29,824 bases of DNA from Anaerolineae bacterium (GTDB lineage: Bacteria > Chloroflexota > Anaerolineae > Aggregatilineales > UBA3940). The stretch spans positions 1-29,824 of the forward strand of contig JAFGNO010000002.1 in the NCBI GenBank assembly GCA_016926985.1. The letters are read 5' to 3'. Shown piece after piece: positions 8,422-16,716 of this stretch; the stretch's first letter is position 1; each line of letters starts with the position of its first letter. The notes beneath the pieces are model-generated. The model did not search any database and was not told the DNA's origin. It saw nothing but the letters and a program-made list of their open reading frames with translations. Made by a program: the position numbers and the translations under genes.

Positions 8422-9045
8422 TTACAGGTAGATAATGCCCAGGCGCGCGGCGCGAACGACAGCTTCGGTGCGGCTTTGAGCATTCAGTTTCCCAAGAAGG
8501 GCATTGATATGGAATTTGACTGTGTGTGCACTGATATCCAGTTCCAGCGCGATGGCCCGGTTGGACAGGCCCTCGGCAATCAGCTGCAACACCTCAATTT
8601 CGCGGGGGGTAAGGGGTTCGTCAAGATCGCCTGTCTCTGCACTGCTGACCGGCAGCACCTCAGCAAAAACGGGGTCAAGGACAATGGTTGATTGGCTGGC
8701 TGCCAGGAGTGCAGCCGCCAGTTGAGCCGGGTCAGAATCGCGTGCGAACACACCGGTAACGGCCTTCGCAAACAGGCCGGAGGCGTCCATATCGGCAGGT
8801 AGCAGGGCAACAATGGGCGGATAGTTTTCGCCAGTAAACTGCACCAGGGAGTCCGCTTCTGATCCATCCCACCCCAGGTCCACCAGCAGCACATCAGCAT
8901 TGTAGGCCGGGATGTCCTCGGGCAGGAGCGCGGCGATACTGACCTCGCCAACCACCTCGCAGAGCGACTGCCCGGCGAGCTGCATGGACAGGCCAGCCCG
9001 GGCAAGGGGATCGTCAGCAAGGATCAGAACGCGGACTGTTTCCAT
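8422..9045 (-). CDS. LuxR/NarL-type response regulator with an atypical receiver
   Basis: A 207-residue DNA-binding regulator. The ATG at 9045 is preferred over a TTG three codons upstream; neither has a strong ribosome site. The receiver domain (1-120) keeps the acidic pair D11/D12 and a phosphoacceptor candidate D56 (LLVDLGWDG). The conserved Lys near position 105 is replaced, since the family's K-D reads as FARDSDP here, and the switch Thr/Ser region reads ALLPAD. The C-terminal LuxR helix-turn-helix (about 142-205) is well formed: PLTPREIEVLQLIAEGLSN, then AHTVKFHINALLGKL. It begins 64 bases after the hybrid kinase stop on the same strand and is the likely partner of that kinase. Confidence 0.93.
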   Translation of the reverse strand: METVRVLILADDPLARAGLSMQLAGQSLCEVVGEVSIAALLPEDIPAYNADVLLVDLGWDGSEADSLVQFTGENYPPIVALLPADMDASGLFAKAVTGVFARDSDPAQLAAALLAASQSTIVLDPVFAEVLPVSSAETGDLDEPLTPREIEVLQLIAEGLSNRAIALELDISAHTVKFHINALLGKLNAQSRTEAVVRAARLGIIYL

Positions 9046-9109
9046 CAGCCACAAATCTTATCACAAGGGCAGGGTGTGTGGTCGGGCATACGGCCAAGAG
9101 GTTGCTCTT

Positions 9110-12100
9110 TCAGGATTCGACGGCCCTGGCGGGGTTCTCCTTTGGCAGGACAAAGCTGAAGGTGCTGCCTTTACCGACCTTGCTCTCAACCCAGATGCGA
9201 CCGCTGTGATTGGAGATCACCTGGCGGGCGATAGCCAGCCCCAGCCCGGTACCGCCATACTGGCGAGTCATGGAGCCATCGATCTGGTAAAAACGCCGCC
9301 AGATCCGCTCATGCTCCTCGGCGGGAATCCCGATACCCTGATCGCTGACTGATGCTTTTATCGTAGAGCCATTATCCTCAACCACAACAGTCACAATGCC
9401 GCCCGACGGCGAGAATTTGATTGCGTTGCTCAGCAGGCAGGAAAAGGCCTGCCGGATCTGCTGTACATCGATATACAGGCTGGGAAGATTGGGGTCGAAA
9501 TAGGTTTTCAGTTGCAGTCCATTCTGCCTGATTTCCTCTTTCACCATCGCAATTGCCGCCACCGCAATCCCTGGCAAATCGGCCATCGAACGATTCATGG
9601 GCCGGTGCTCAGCAGCCTGGATTAACAGGATATCCTCAACAATCCGGGAAAGCTGGCGGCTCTGGTTACTCATGACCTGGATCCCCTCCTGCTGATCTTC
9701 AGTAAGTGGGCCAAGGTCACCGTCTGCCATCAGGTCAATATAGCCAATGAGGGAAGTAAGCGGTGTACGCAGTTCATGCGATACATTCTGGATCCACTCG
9801 GCTTTAAGCTGGTCGGCCTCTTTGAGATCGCGATAGGCAGCCTCCAGCTGGGCAGCACGACGCAGCATGGTCGAGTAAAGGCGAGCGTTCTCTAATGCAT
9901 TGCCAACCACATTGCCAATCGCCTGGGCCAGTGACAGGTCCTCGGGCGTAAAACGACCCGCCGGATCGATGCCGATCAGTTCCACCATGCCGATTGCCTC
10001 AGCCCGCGCTACCAGCGGGGTAATCAGCAGGGGTCCGCGGACAAGCATTTCAAAACCAGCAGCCCCTGACCAGTCCAGCCGATCGTCGCCAGGAGAAGCC
10101 GTCACCGGTGTGCGTTCGGCAAGGGAGACATGATGCAAACTGCCTTCCTGAACCTCCGCCTGCGGCCCCTGGGATACGGGCCACACAACCACGCCTTCTT
10201 TAGCAATGCAGCTTATTGTGCGGTTCGTCTGGTCGAGGGCATAGATGGCATAAACCGGAGCCCTGGTAGTATGGCAGAGCCGCTCACCCAGCCGCCGGAG
10301 GTTAAGCTCCATTTGCCAGGACCCGCTGTCAACCGACTCGGCCCATTTCATCGACGCACGGACGATGTAGTTCACATCTTCGTCAGAAAGCGCTAAACTG
10401 CCCTGGAGCACCGACAGCTCGGCCACGCCCATCACCCGGTCCTCAATCAACAGGGGGAGGATCAACTGCACAGAACCGGCAGGCACCGAAGGCGAATGAG
10501 CGTCTCGGATGATATGTTGGGATTTTTGAACAGCCTCTGCAATGGCAGGGAACTGCTTAAGCGGCAGCGCCACCCGGCTTTCTTCCGGGGGAAACATATT
10601 CCAGGCCTGCGCAACCGATACCAGTGAGCCGGTTTCATGGCTCAAAGTGGTAATCCGGCACCAGGAAGCTTTCAGGGTGTCCATCAACTGCTGTACAACG
10701 GTGGTCAGCACCTGATCAGACAGAAGCGTGGACGAGGCAACCTCGCTGGTTTTCAGCAAGAGGGTCAGGTCCCGGATATGCCGCTGGGCTTCCTCGTGCA
10801 TTCGCGCATTGTTCAAGGACATGGAGGCGATATTGGCCAGACCCAACAGGGTTTCAGCATCCTCCTGATTAAACCCTTCAGCCATCTTATCGGCGGCCAG
10901 GATCAGCCCAGACGGCTCATCATCAATAACCAGTGGGGCAATAGCAACCGCACGGATATCAACTCCGGGAATAAGTGGGGCGCCATTAAAGCGAGGGTCA
11001 TCTGCGACGAAATCGGAGATGACCGGATGGCCCTGGCTTAGGACAAATCCCTGCATGCCCTGATCCGCATCCATCACCAGGCTATCAACATCCGGCGGCA
11101 GATCATTCCCGATGATCCCGGAACAGACCAGCCTGTGCTGATCAGGGGTTTTAAGGAAAATCGCGGCAATCCTGACACCTAACACAGCCGCTGTTCTGGA
11201 CAGGATAGTATCAATGGTCTCTTCAAAAGAAACCAGGGAAGCAACAATACGAGCTGCCTCATTCAGCGCATGAAGACGGTCAGTCTGGTTTTTCAGGGCC
11301 TTTTCACGGGCTTTCTGGAAGCTCAGGTCGGTCAGGCCAAGAAGCCGCAGGGTATCTTCAGAGGATTCATCCATCCGGTAGGTCGTATGCACGGCAAGCA
11401 CCGGCAGGTTCCTGCCATCAGCCCGGTTTAGTTGGGCTTCCAGCGACATGGTTCCCATCTGCATTTTGGATTCAAGCAAATGCGTGAACGGGTCCCCATC
11501 CTCGTTAACCAGCAGTGCCTGGATGCTGAGCTGTTTCAGGGCAGATTCGCTGTAGCCGCTCATCAGGCACAGGCGGTTATTCACATAAGTGATCTGCCCG
11601 TCGGGATCGTATGCCAGCAGGCCCTCACCCATCGTGTCGAGTATAGCCTGGCGAAACAGGCGCTCCCGGTCACGCTCTGCCTCGCGTTCGGCCAACCGGT
11701 TCATCAGGCGGACGTTATAGACTGTTGTCGCTGCCTGACTGGCAACTGCGGCAAATACCTGCTGGCCCCTGGCTGTCTCGGTATCCACCGGATCACGGCT
11801 ACCGATCATCAAGAGGCCCAGCACCATCCCGGACATCTGGAGGGGGATTAGAGAGAAGAAAAAAATGTCCAGGTTAAGGCAGGCGTTATAGATCTCACGG
11901 TCGGTGCTGCGCAATTCTGAGAGCGCCCGGTTAAAGATGGCTGTGCCAGCGAGAACGGTGCGAGCGAGGAGACTCCCGCTCTCAGAGAGCGGAATGGTCT
12001 TTTCATCTGAGCGATGTAAGGATTCCTCAAAGGCCTGATGGGCAGCCTGTCCCCGACTGCTGGCAATGGCCTGGCTGACCAGGGCCCGGCGACGAGGGTC

Positions 12101-12571
12101 AACTGCCAGCATCCAGGCCATGTCACTGGGAAAAATCGCCAGCGAGGCATGCACCATTTCATGTAAAAGACGCTGGCTCTGATCAATAAATGTATCGCCA
12201 TGTGCAAGGATGGTTTTCAGCCGCTGCAAAAGGTCAGGCCCATCAAAGGGTTTGGAAACGTAATCCACCGCTCCGGCCCACAACGCATCGACCCGGCTGG
12301 CGGCGGGTTCATAGCCCGTGGTAAGCACGACCGGGATGTGGCCTGTGCGGTCATCAGCCCGGAGCTGCTGGCATACTTCAATGCCGCTCATATTGGGCAG
12401 TTTTACATCAAGCAGGATCAGATCGGGCTGGTGCTTACGCGCCGCTGCCAGCGCCTGAGCGCCGTCCAGGGCGGAGTAGACGGTATACCCCGCGTTGGAT
12501 AGCAGGGCATGAAGCAGATCAAGGATAAGCTCCTCATCGTCAACAATCAGAATTGAGGTCACGTCCGTCAC
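9110..12571 (-). CDS. Hybrid sensor histidine kinase: receiver, GAF, PAS, GAF repeats, kinase core
   Basis: A soluble 1153-residue kinase. The N-terminal receiver (1-125) has D11/D12, phosphoacceptor D55 (LILLDVKLP) and K107 (SKPF). Then come a GAF-like region (about 150-305), a PAS domain (about 315-430, AILDTMGEGLLAYDPDG), and three more GAF-like segments (about 440-610, 615-760, 765-915). A short coiled linker leads to a HisKA domain with the phospho-His H932 in VSHELRTPLTSL, followed by the ATPase domain (N box LLSNAIKFSPSG, G1 DQGIGIP, F box RFYQID, G2 GGTGLGLAIA). There are no membrane helices, so it senses a cytoplasmic signal that cannot be read from sequence. The start is a GTG with no clear ribosome site; another GTG lies three codons in. 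It forms a two-gene unit with the LuxR regulator downstream. Confidence 0.95.
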   Translation of the reverse strand: MTDVTSILIVDDEELILDLLHALLSNAGYTVYSALDGAQALAAARKHQPDLILLDVKLPNMSGIEVCQQLRADDRTGHIPVVLTTGYEPAASRVDALWAGAVDYVSKPFDGPDLLQRLKTILAHGDTFIDQSQRLLHEMVHASLAIFPSDMAWMLAVDPRRRALVSQAIASSRGQAAHQAFEESLHRSDEKTIPLSESGSLLARTVLAGTAIFNRALSELRSTDREIYNACLNLDIFFFSLIPLQMSGMVLGLLMIGSRDPVDTETARGQQVFAAVASQAATTVYNVRLMNRLAEREAERDRERLFRQAILDTMGEGLLAYDPDGQITYVNNRLCLMSGYSESALKQLSIQALLVNEDGDPFTHLLESKMQMGTMSLEAQLNRADGRNLPVLAVHTTYRMDESSEDTLRLLGLTDLSFQKAREKALKNQTDRLHALNEAARIVASLVSFEETIDTILSRTAAVLGVRIAAIFLKTPDQHRLVCSGIIGNDLPPDVDSLVMDADQGMQGFVLSQGHPVISDFVADDPRFNGAPLIPGVDIRAVAIAPLVIDDEPSGLILAADKMAEGFNQEDAETLLGLANIASMSLNNARMHEEAQRHIRDLTLLLKTSEVASSTLLSDQVLTTVVQQLMDTLKASWCRITTLSHETGSLVSVAQAWNMFPPEESRVALPLKQFPAIAEAVQKSQHIIRDAHSPSVPAGSVQLILPLLIEDRVMGVAELSVLQGSLALSDEDVNYIVRASMKWAESVDSGSWQMELNLRRLGERLCHTTRAPVYAIYALDQTNRTISCIAKEGVVVWPVSQGPQAEVQEGSLHHVSLAERTPVTASPGDDRLDWSGAAGFEMLVRGPLLITPLVARAEAIGMVELIGIDPAGRFTPEDLSLAQAIGNVVGNALENARLYSTMLRRAAQLEAAYRDLKEADQLKAEWIQNVSHELRTPLTSLIGYIDLMADGDLGPLTEDQQEGIQVMSNQSRQLSRIVEDILLIQAAEHRPMNRSMADLPGIAVAAIAMVKEEIRQNGLQLKTYFDPNLPSLYIDVQQIRQAFSCLLSNAIKFSPSGGIVTVVVEDNGSTIKASVSDQGIGIPAEEHERIWRRFYQIDGSMTRQYGGTGLGLAIARQVISNHSGRIWVESKVGKGSTFSFVLPKENPARAVES

Positions 12572-12624
12572 CAGACAAAACAGTCATAGAAATCAGCCTT
12601 ATATGTTCAATGCAGCACAACCTG

Positions 12625-12633
12625 TGATATACT
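12625..12633 (+). promoter_or_regulatory. Extended -10 promoter upstream of the two-helix mini-protein
   Basis: TGATATACT matches the extended -10 pattern TGN-TATAnT. The -35 region (TTCAAT at about 16 bases) is weak, as expected for an extended -10 promoter. A transcript would begin near 12640, about 30 bases before the GTG. Confidence 0.45.
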
Positions 12634-12669
12634 TACAGCAACACCAGTCTATTCTGTCACGCCCTGATT

Positions 12670-12885
12670 GTGTTTACAATGCCCGGCTTGCTTTTCTACG
12701 CAGCGATTGTTGTGCTGAGTATCAGCTTTATTGTGTCGATCGTCAGTATGGTCCGGCAATATAAGCTGGCGACTTCAGCGACGTATTTTGTTATCAGGCG
12801 CAAGGCTCTGATCAATGCCTGGCGCTGGTTGTTTGTGCTGCTGATCAGCGTCCTGGCGCTGGTTGTGCTGCTGATCGTATCCTGA
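12670..12885 (+). CDS. Small two-helix membrane protein of unknown function
   Basis: A 71-residue protein starting at GTG 12670; an ATG at 12679 is the alternative, and neither has a clear ribosome site. Two hydrophobic helices are obvious: residues about 7-27 (LLFYAAIVVLSISFIVSIVS) and 51-70 (WLFVLLISVLALVVLLIV). They are joined by a basic loop of about 23 residues (RQYKL, VIRRKALINAWR), so both ends are predicted outside with the loop in the cytoplasm. No family is recognised. It is divergent from the hybrid kinase gene and convergent with the CopC-fold gene. The hydrophobic pattern and the upstream extended -10 box support a real gene. Confidence 0.6.
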   Translation: MFTMPGLLFYAAIVVLSISFIVSIVSMVRQYKLATSATYFVIRRKALINAWRWLFVLLISVLALVVLLIVS

Positions 12886-12973
12886 GTTCACAGCTTTAAT
12901 AGAGCCGATCGCACGCCACTTGCCTCGGTGGTAAAATCGGTATTCCCAACTGCCCATACTGCGCAGCCCGTCA

Positions 12974-13801
12974 CTATCCTCCGGCGCGTTTGGAAAAGCG
13001 ATTAATAGCCCAGCCCAGGACTATCCCCAGCCCAAGCAGTACGAGCGTTGCTGTCGTGATTCCCCTTTGATCCAGGTCTGCCAGTTGAGGGATCGGTGAA
13101 AAACCCGCCAATGGGGTATCGGCCAGGGCCGATGAGGGTTGTGGAACAGAAATATAAGCCATACTGGATGTATCGGGCAATTCCTCATTCTCAAAATGGG
13201 TGAGCACCACCCTGACCCGGTGAACACCCGGTTCCAGCCCCTCAATTGTCGCTGTCTCGGTGACCAATTCGTCAACAAGCCGATCGTCAATATACAGGCG
13301 AATGCGCCGGTTATAGACGCCAAAATCAATATTTTCGGTTTGCAGGGTGATCTCCAGGCGACCATCCGGCCAGACTGACCCATCGATTGGGGTGAGCATC
13401 ACAAGGGATGGCTCAGGAAGATCAATGGTAAACGTGTAGCGACCATCCAGGACGGTTGACCCTCCCAGGCTGATCGCATGATAGCGCACCCGGTAAAGCC
13501 CTTCCGGGAGGACTCCCAGAGACGCAGACAAGACAAAGCGGTTGTCGGGGTGGACATGCCCATCGAGCAGGTCAAATCGCTCGCCGTTTTCGTTGATCAC
13601 GGAAACCCAGGTGCCGCCATCAGCCAGTGCCCGGTCAAAGGTCAACCTGACCTCTGAAGGCAGGGTAGTGAGGACCGAATCTGGCTCAGGGCTGGCGCTG
13701 ACCAGTACGGGCAGGGCAAAAACCGGGCCCGGATGAACAAGCAAGGAGGCCAAAAGCCCAACCAGTATGATGGTTTGCCACAGTGCGGCACGATGTCTCA
13801 T
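12974..13801 (-). CDS. Exported CopC-fold protein with C-terminal membrane anchor
   Basis: A 275-residue protein started at the ATG at 13801, which gives a normal signal peptide (core about 8-25, cut near VFA-LP). Residues about 31-130 match the CopC fold seen in copper-resistance proteins: VSASPEPDSVLTTLPSEVRL, then LPEGLYRVRYHAISLGGSTV. The copper-binding signs are missing: the mature N-terminal His is Leu, and the usual DGH near the end of the domain is GGS. A second beta-rich, Ig-like domain follows (about 135-225), then a Ser/Pro linker and a C-terminal helix (ATLVLLGLGIVLGWAINRF) with a basic tail. It is probably an outward-facing anchored protein whose role need not involve copper. There is no ribosome site, but a TATAAT box lies seven bases before the ATG. 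Confidence 0.8.
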   Translation of the reverse strand: MRHRAALWQTIILVGLLASLLVHPGPVFALPVLVSASPEPDSVLTTLPSEVRLTFDRALADGGTWVSVINENGERFDLLDGHVHPDNRFVLSASLGVLPEGLYRVRYHAISLGGSTVLDGRYTFTIDLPEPSLVMLTPIDGSVWPDGRLEITLQTENIDFGVYNRRIRLYIDDRLVDELVTETATIEGLEPGVHRVRVVLTHFENEELPDTSSMAYISVPQPSSALADTPLAGFSPIPQLADLDQRGITTATLVLLGLGIVLGWAINRFSKRAGG

Positions 13802-13808
13802 AGGCCAA

Positions 13809-13817
13809 ATTATACCA
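13809..13817 (-). promoter_or_regulatory. Extended -10 box placed for a leaderless transcript
   Basis: On the minus strand TGGTATAAT is a full extended -10. Only seven bases separate it from the ATG of the CopC-fold gene, so transcription would begin at or next to the start codon. No -35 match is seen at the usual distance. Confidence 0.55.
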
Positions 13818-13936
13818 CGGTTGGTGGATAAACCGGTGGAGCGATTTCCGAACCGGATAAGCCCTAACACTGTTTTAATATATACTCTGGCTGTCGGGAA
13901 GACAGCACCTGATTTATCAATCACACGAGGCAGCTC

Positions 13937-14893
13937 ATGACACGAATACTATTTATACTCAACCCGCTTGCCGATCACGGACACGCTGCAGACCAGGAAA
14001 ACCGCCTGAAGCGGGCCACACAAGACGCCATTGAAAGCAGTGAAAAATCCGCCAGCAGCTATCACCTGACATGGGTGAGAACTGAAGCGCCCGGCCATGC
14101 AACTGATCTTGCCCAAAATGCGGCAAACAACGGCCATGAAGTTGTTGTCGCCGTGGGGGGGGATGGCACGGTTCATGAAGTGGTCAATGGCCTGATGGGG
14201 ATTCCTGCAGACAGCCGTCCCCAGATGGGAATTATCCCGGCGGGTTCAGGCAACGACTTCGCCCACAACCTAGGCCTTCCCAATGATCCTTCCGAGGCAA
14301 TACGCTGTGTTCTGAGCAACACCACCCGCAAGGTGGATATTGGCACCATCAGGGACGGTTCGGGCCGGCAGGAATACTGGGACAATACCGTGGGAATCGG
14401 TTTCAGCGGATTGGTAAATATTGCAACCCGGAAACATCTCAAACTGAGAGGGTTTATGATCTATTTTGTAAGCGTGCTGGAGACCATATTGTTTCATCCA
14501 CCAGCACTGCAGGCTGTTTTCCGGATTGATGAGCGTTCACCTTTTGAACAACCGATCAGCATGCTGTCCGTCTGTAATGGCCCCCGGGAGGGAGGTGGAT
14601 TCCCGGTAGCGCCCAATGCCATCATGGATGACGGGCTGATCACCTATATGATCATGAAGAAGCTGGGGCGGCTGGGGATGCTTCGCTTCCTGCCGGTCGT
14701 GATGAATGCAAAACACCTGAAGCACACGCGGTTCTTCTCGGAATCCACGGCATCAACCATTCAGATCACAACTGGCTCGCCGATGGCGGTACACACCGAC
14801 GGGGAAATTTACAGCCGCACGGATGATGGGATCACAGAACTCCAGTTTGGCATTGTGCCAGGAGCGTTGAGTATTCTTTGTGGCTGTGATTAA
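13937..14893 (+). CDS. Diacylglycerol kinase-family lipid kinase (YegS/DgkB type)
   Basis: A 318-residue cytoplasmic or membrane-associated enzyme that phosphorylates a lipid alcohol such as diacylglycerol using ATP. The N-terminal catalytic domain carries the ATP-binding motif VVAVGGDGTVHEVVNGL (about 70-86) and GIIPAGSGNDFA (about 97-108). The C-terminal beta-sandwich includes SVCNGPREGGGFPVAPNAIM and the late Asp in HTDGEIY. Length is normal for the family. The ATG has GAGG six bases upstream. The gene is divergent from the CopC-fold gene, with 135 bases between the two starts. The exact lipid substrate cannot be decided from sequence. Confidence 0.93.
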   Translation: MTRILFILNPLADHGHAADQENRLKRATQDAIESSEKSASSYHLTWVRTEAPGHATDLAQNAANNGHEVVVAVGGDGTVHEVVNGLMGIPADSRPQMGIIPAGSGNDFAHNLGLPNDPSEAIRCVLSNTTRKVDIGTIRDGSGRQEYWDNTVGIGFSGLVNIATRKHLKLRGFMIYFVSVLETILFHPPALQAVFRIDERSPFEQPISMLSVCNGPREGGGFPVAPNAIMDDGLITYMIMKKLGRLGMLRFLPVVMNAKHLKHTRFFSESTASTIQITTGSPMAVHTDGEIYSRTDDGITELQFGIVPGALSILCGCD

Positions 14894-14921
14894 ACAGGCA
14901 CAAACCGGGGGATTTTTGCAG

Positions 14922-14927
14922 TATAAT
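14922..14927 (+). promoter_or_regulatory. Candidate -10 box for the gene at 14952
   Basis: TATAAT lies 24 bases before the first ATG, in the 58-base gap after the lipid kinase. No good -35 is seen, so the downstream gene may also be read from the lipid kinase promoter. Confidence 0.35.
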
Positions 14928-14951
14928 ACAGGCAGATACCCTCGTTGTTGA

Positions 14952-16697
14952 ATGAGCGGTGCCATGCCATCAACTGTAAGAGCCCTGATTGACTATGACA
15001 TTGACCTGCTGGAGGTCATAGCGAGCCAGTGGGATATTGATCTGGCAGCAGCAGACCGCGTGGAAATGGTGGGAGAGCTGGCAGCCGCCATGACCCGGCC
15101 CGAGGCTGTCCTTGACACCTGGAACCGGCTTGATGAGCCCCAGCAGCAGGCCCTGTATGACCTGCTGGCCAATGATGGGCGACGGGCCCTTTCCCACTTC
15201 GTCCGGGTGTATGGGGAAATCCGCCCTATGGGACCAGCCCGGCGGGAGCGCGAAAAACCCTGGGTCAATCCTGCCAGTGTGACCGAATCCTTGTTTTACC
15301 GGGGACTGATCACCCGCACATTTGAACAGACAGCCTCAGGCATGCAGGAGTATATTGCCATCCCCGCCGACCTGCGCCCCCTGATGCCCCAGCCTGATTT
15401 AACTGTGAGCAACACCGCGCCGGGTTACCCGGTTGCCCCACCCCGCAAGCTTAAAGATGGACATATTACCACCCCGGATGATGTGGCAACCATTCTGGCT
15501 TACCTGATGATCCGGGAGACCAATGCCCGCGAGTGGCTTGAGAACCGGCCTGTTGAACAGATCGACCCCTACCTGCGCCGGCCCGATGAACCGGCTTACC
15601 GGGCGCTGCTGGTCCAGCTTGCTTATGATCTCAGCTTGATCAAGGACGTGGAAGTGCTGACCCACATCACCACCCAGGTCAACCGGGAAGTCGCCCGTCC
15701 ATGGCTTGAGGCGCCACGCCTGCACCAGGCCCGTTCACTGGTCGAAACCTGGCTGGCGTCCGGACACTGGAATGACCTGGCCTATGTCCCCGGGCTGGAG
15801 GCTGACCAGTGGCCTAATGTCGCCCTGGCAACGCGGGTATCTGTTATGGAGATGCTCCAGGATGTTCCGGCTGAGATGTGGTGGAGCCTGGACGGGTTTA
15901 TCGATCATATCCATCAGAACAACCCCGATTTTCAGCGGACAGGTGGTGATTACAACTCGTGGTATATCCGGGATGCCTATACGGGCGAACTCCTGCCGGG
16001 CTTTCAGTACTGGGAATATATTGACGGGGCGCTTCTGCGCTTTACGATCGATAAGGTGATGAACTGGCTGGGGCTGGTGCTGGCTGGCCGGGGCGCATTC
16101 TACCTGACGCCTCTTGGACTGGCGCTGCTCGACCGGGCCGCCTGGCCTTCAACTGAGGACCCGGAAGCACGAGTCCGGGTGGATGAGCAGGGAATGATCA
16201 CCGTACCGGTTGCCGTGGAACGTTATGCCCGTCTGCAGATTGCCCGGTTTGCATCCTGGATTTCATCACCTCCGCCGTCGCCCTATACCACAGCCACACG
16301 CAGCAAGGACGAGGGCTGCTATGTCTACCGGCTGACATCCCAGGCTGTAGAGCGCGCCAGGGCAGCGGGTATCTCGCTATCCTCGCATATCATCTCTTTC
16401 TTGCAGAAGCAAAGCGGCCAGAGCCTGCCCCCCAATATTGTCGCCATGCTGGAAGGGTGGGAAAAATCCCCGCGTGACGTGGTCGTGCATGACGTGGTGC
16501 TTGTCACTGCAAAAGACCTGGGCGTATATGAAGAACTGCGAAGCAACCCCCGGATCAAACGCTGGCTGGGCCAGCAGATCGGCCCCCATGCCCATGTCGT
16601 TAAGCGCGAGCACATGCCAGCACTGTTCAATGCACTGCGTGAAATGGGAATCCTGCCGGTATTTGAAGGGCACGATAAAGACGACCGCCCGGCGTAA
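14952..16697 (+). CDS. Protein resembling the helicase-associated XPB/Ssl2 N-terminal family
   Basis: A 581-residue soluble protein without signal peptide or membrane helix. The start is ATG 14952 or ATG 14964; neither has a strong ribosome site. The N-terminal part (about 5-130) is helical, with a winged-helix-like flavour: LDEPQQQALYDLLANDGR, then SVTESLFYRGLITRTF. The C-terminal 90 residues (SLPPNIVAMLEGWEKSPR, then VVLVTAKDLGVYEELRSNP, then VKREHMPALFNALREMGILP) resemble the end of the helicase-associated XPB/Ssl2 N-terminal family, found alone in several Gram-positive and Chloroflexota genomes. I see no Walker A or B motif, so it is not a helicase itself; a DNA-binding role is an inference. 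It is convergent with the CBS-ACT gene, with 19 bases between stops. Confidence 0.75.
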   Translation: MSGAMPSTVRALIDYDIDLLEVIASQWDIDLAAADRVEMVGELAAAMTRPEAVLDTWNRLDEPQQQALYDLLANDGRRALSHFVRVYGEIRPMGPARREREKPWVNPASVTESLFYRGLITRTFEQTASGMQEYIAIPADLRPLMPQPDLTVSNTAPGYPVAPPRKLKDGHITTPDDVATILAYLMIRETNAREWLENRPVEQIDPYLRRPDEPAYRALLVQLAYDLSLIKDVEVLTHITTQVNREVARPWLEAPRLHQARSLVETWLASGHWNDLAYVPGLEADQWPNVALATRVSVMEMLQDVPAEMWWSLDGFIDHIHQNNPDFQRTGGDYNSWYIRDAYTGELLPGFQYWEYIDGALLRFTIDKVMNWLGLVLAGRGAFYLTPLGLALLDRAAWPSTEDPEARVRVDEQGMITVPVAVERYARLQIARFASWISSPPPSPYTTATRSKDEGCYVYRLTSQAVERARAAGISLSSHIISFLQKQSGQSLPPNIVAMLEGWEKSPRDVVVHDVVLVTAKDLGVYEELRSNPRIKRWLGQQIGPHAHVVKREHMPALFNALREMGILPVFEGHDKDDRPA

Positions 16698-16716
16698 TCA
16701 TACCTGATTGGGGGAT

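Noticed and set aside
8250..8483. Longer N-terminus for the PDZ protease
   Set aside because: The extra 78 residues look non-coding, and a good AGGAG site supports the ATG at 8249.
12886..12973. Possible bidirectional terminator between the mini-protein and CopC-fold genes (CCGAT...ATCGG with an inner CCAC...GTGG)
   Set aside because: The stem is interrupted, the loops are long and there is no T run.
13802..13924. Longer N-terminus for the CopC-fold protein
   Set aside because: It would place 41 unrelated residues before a normal signal peptide and cover the -10 box.
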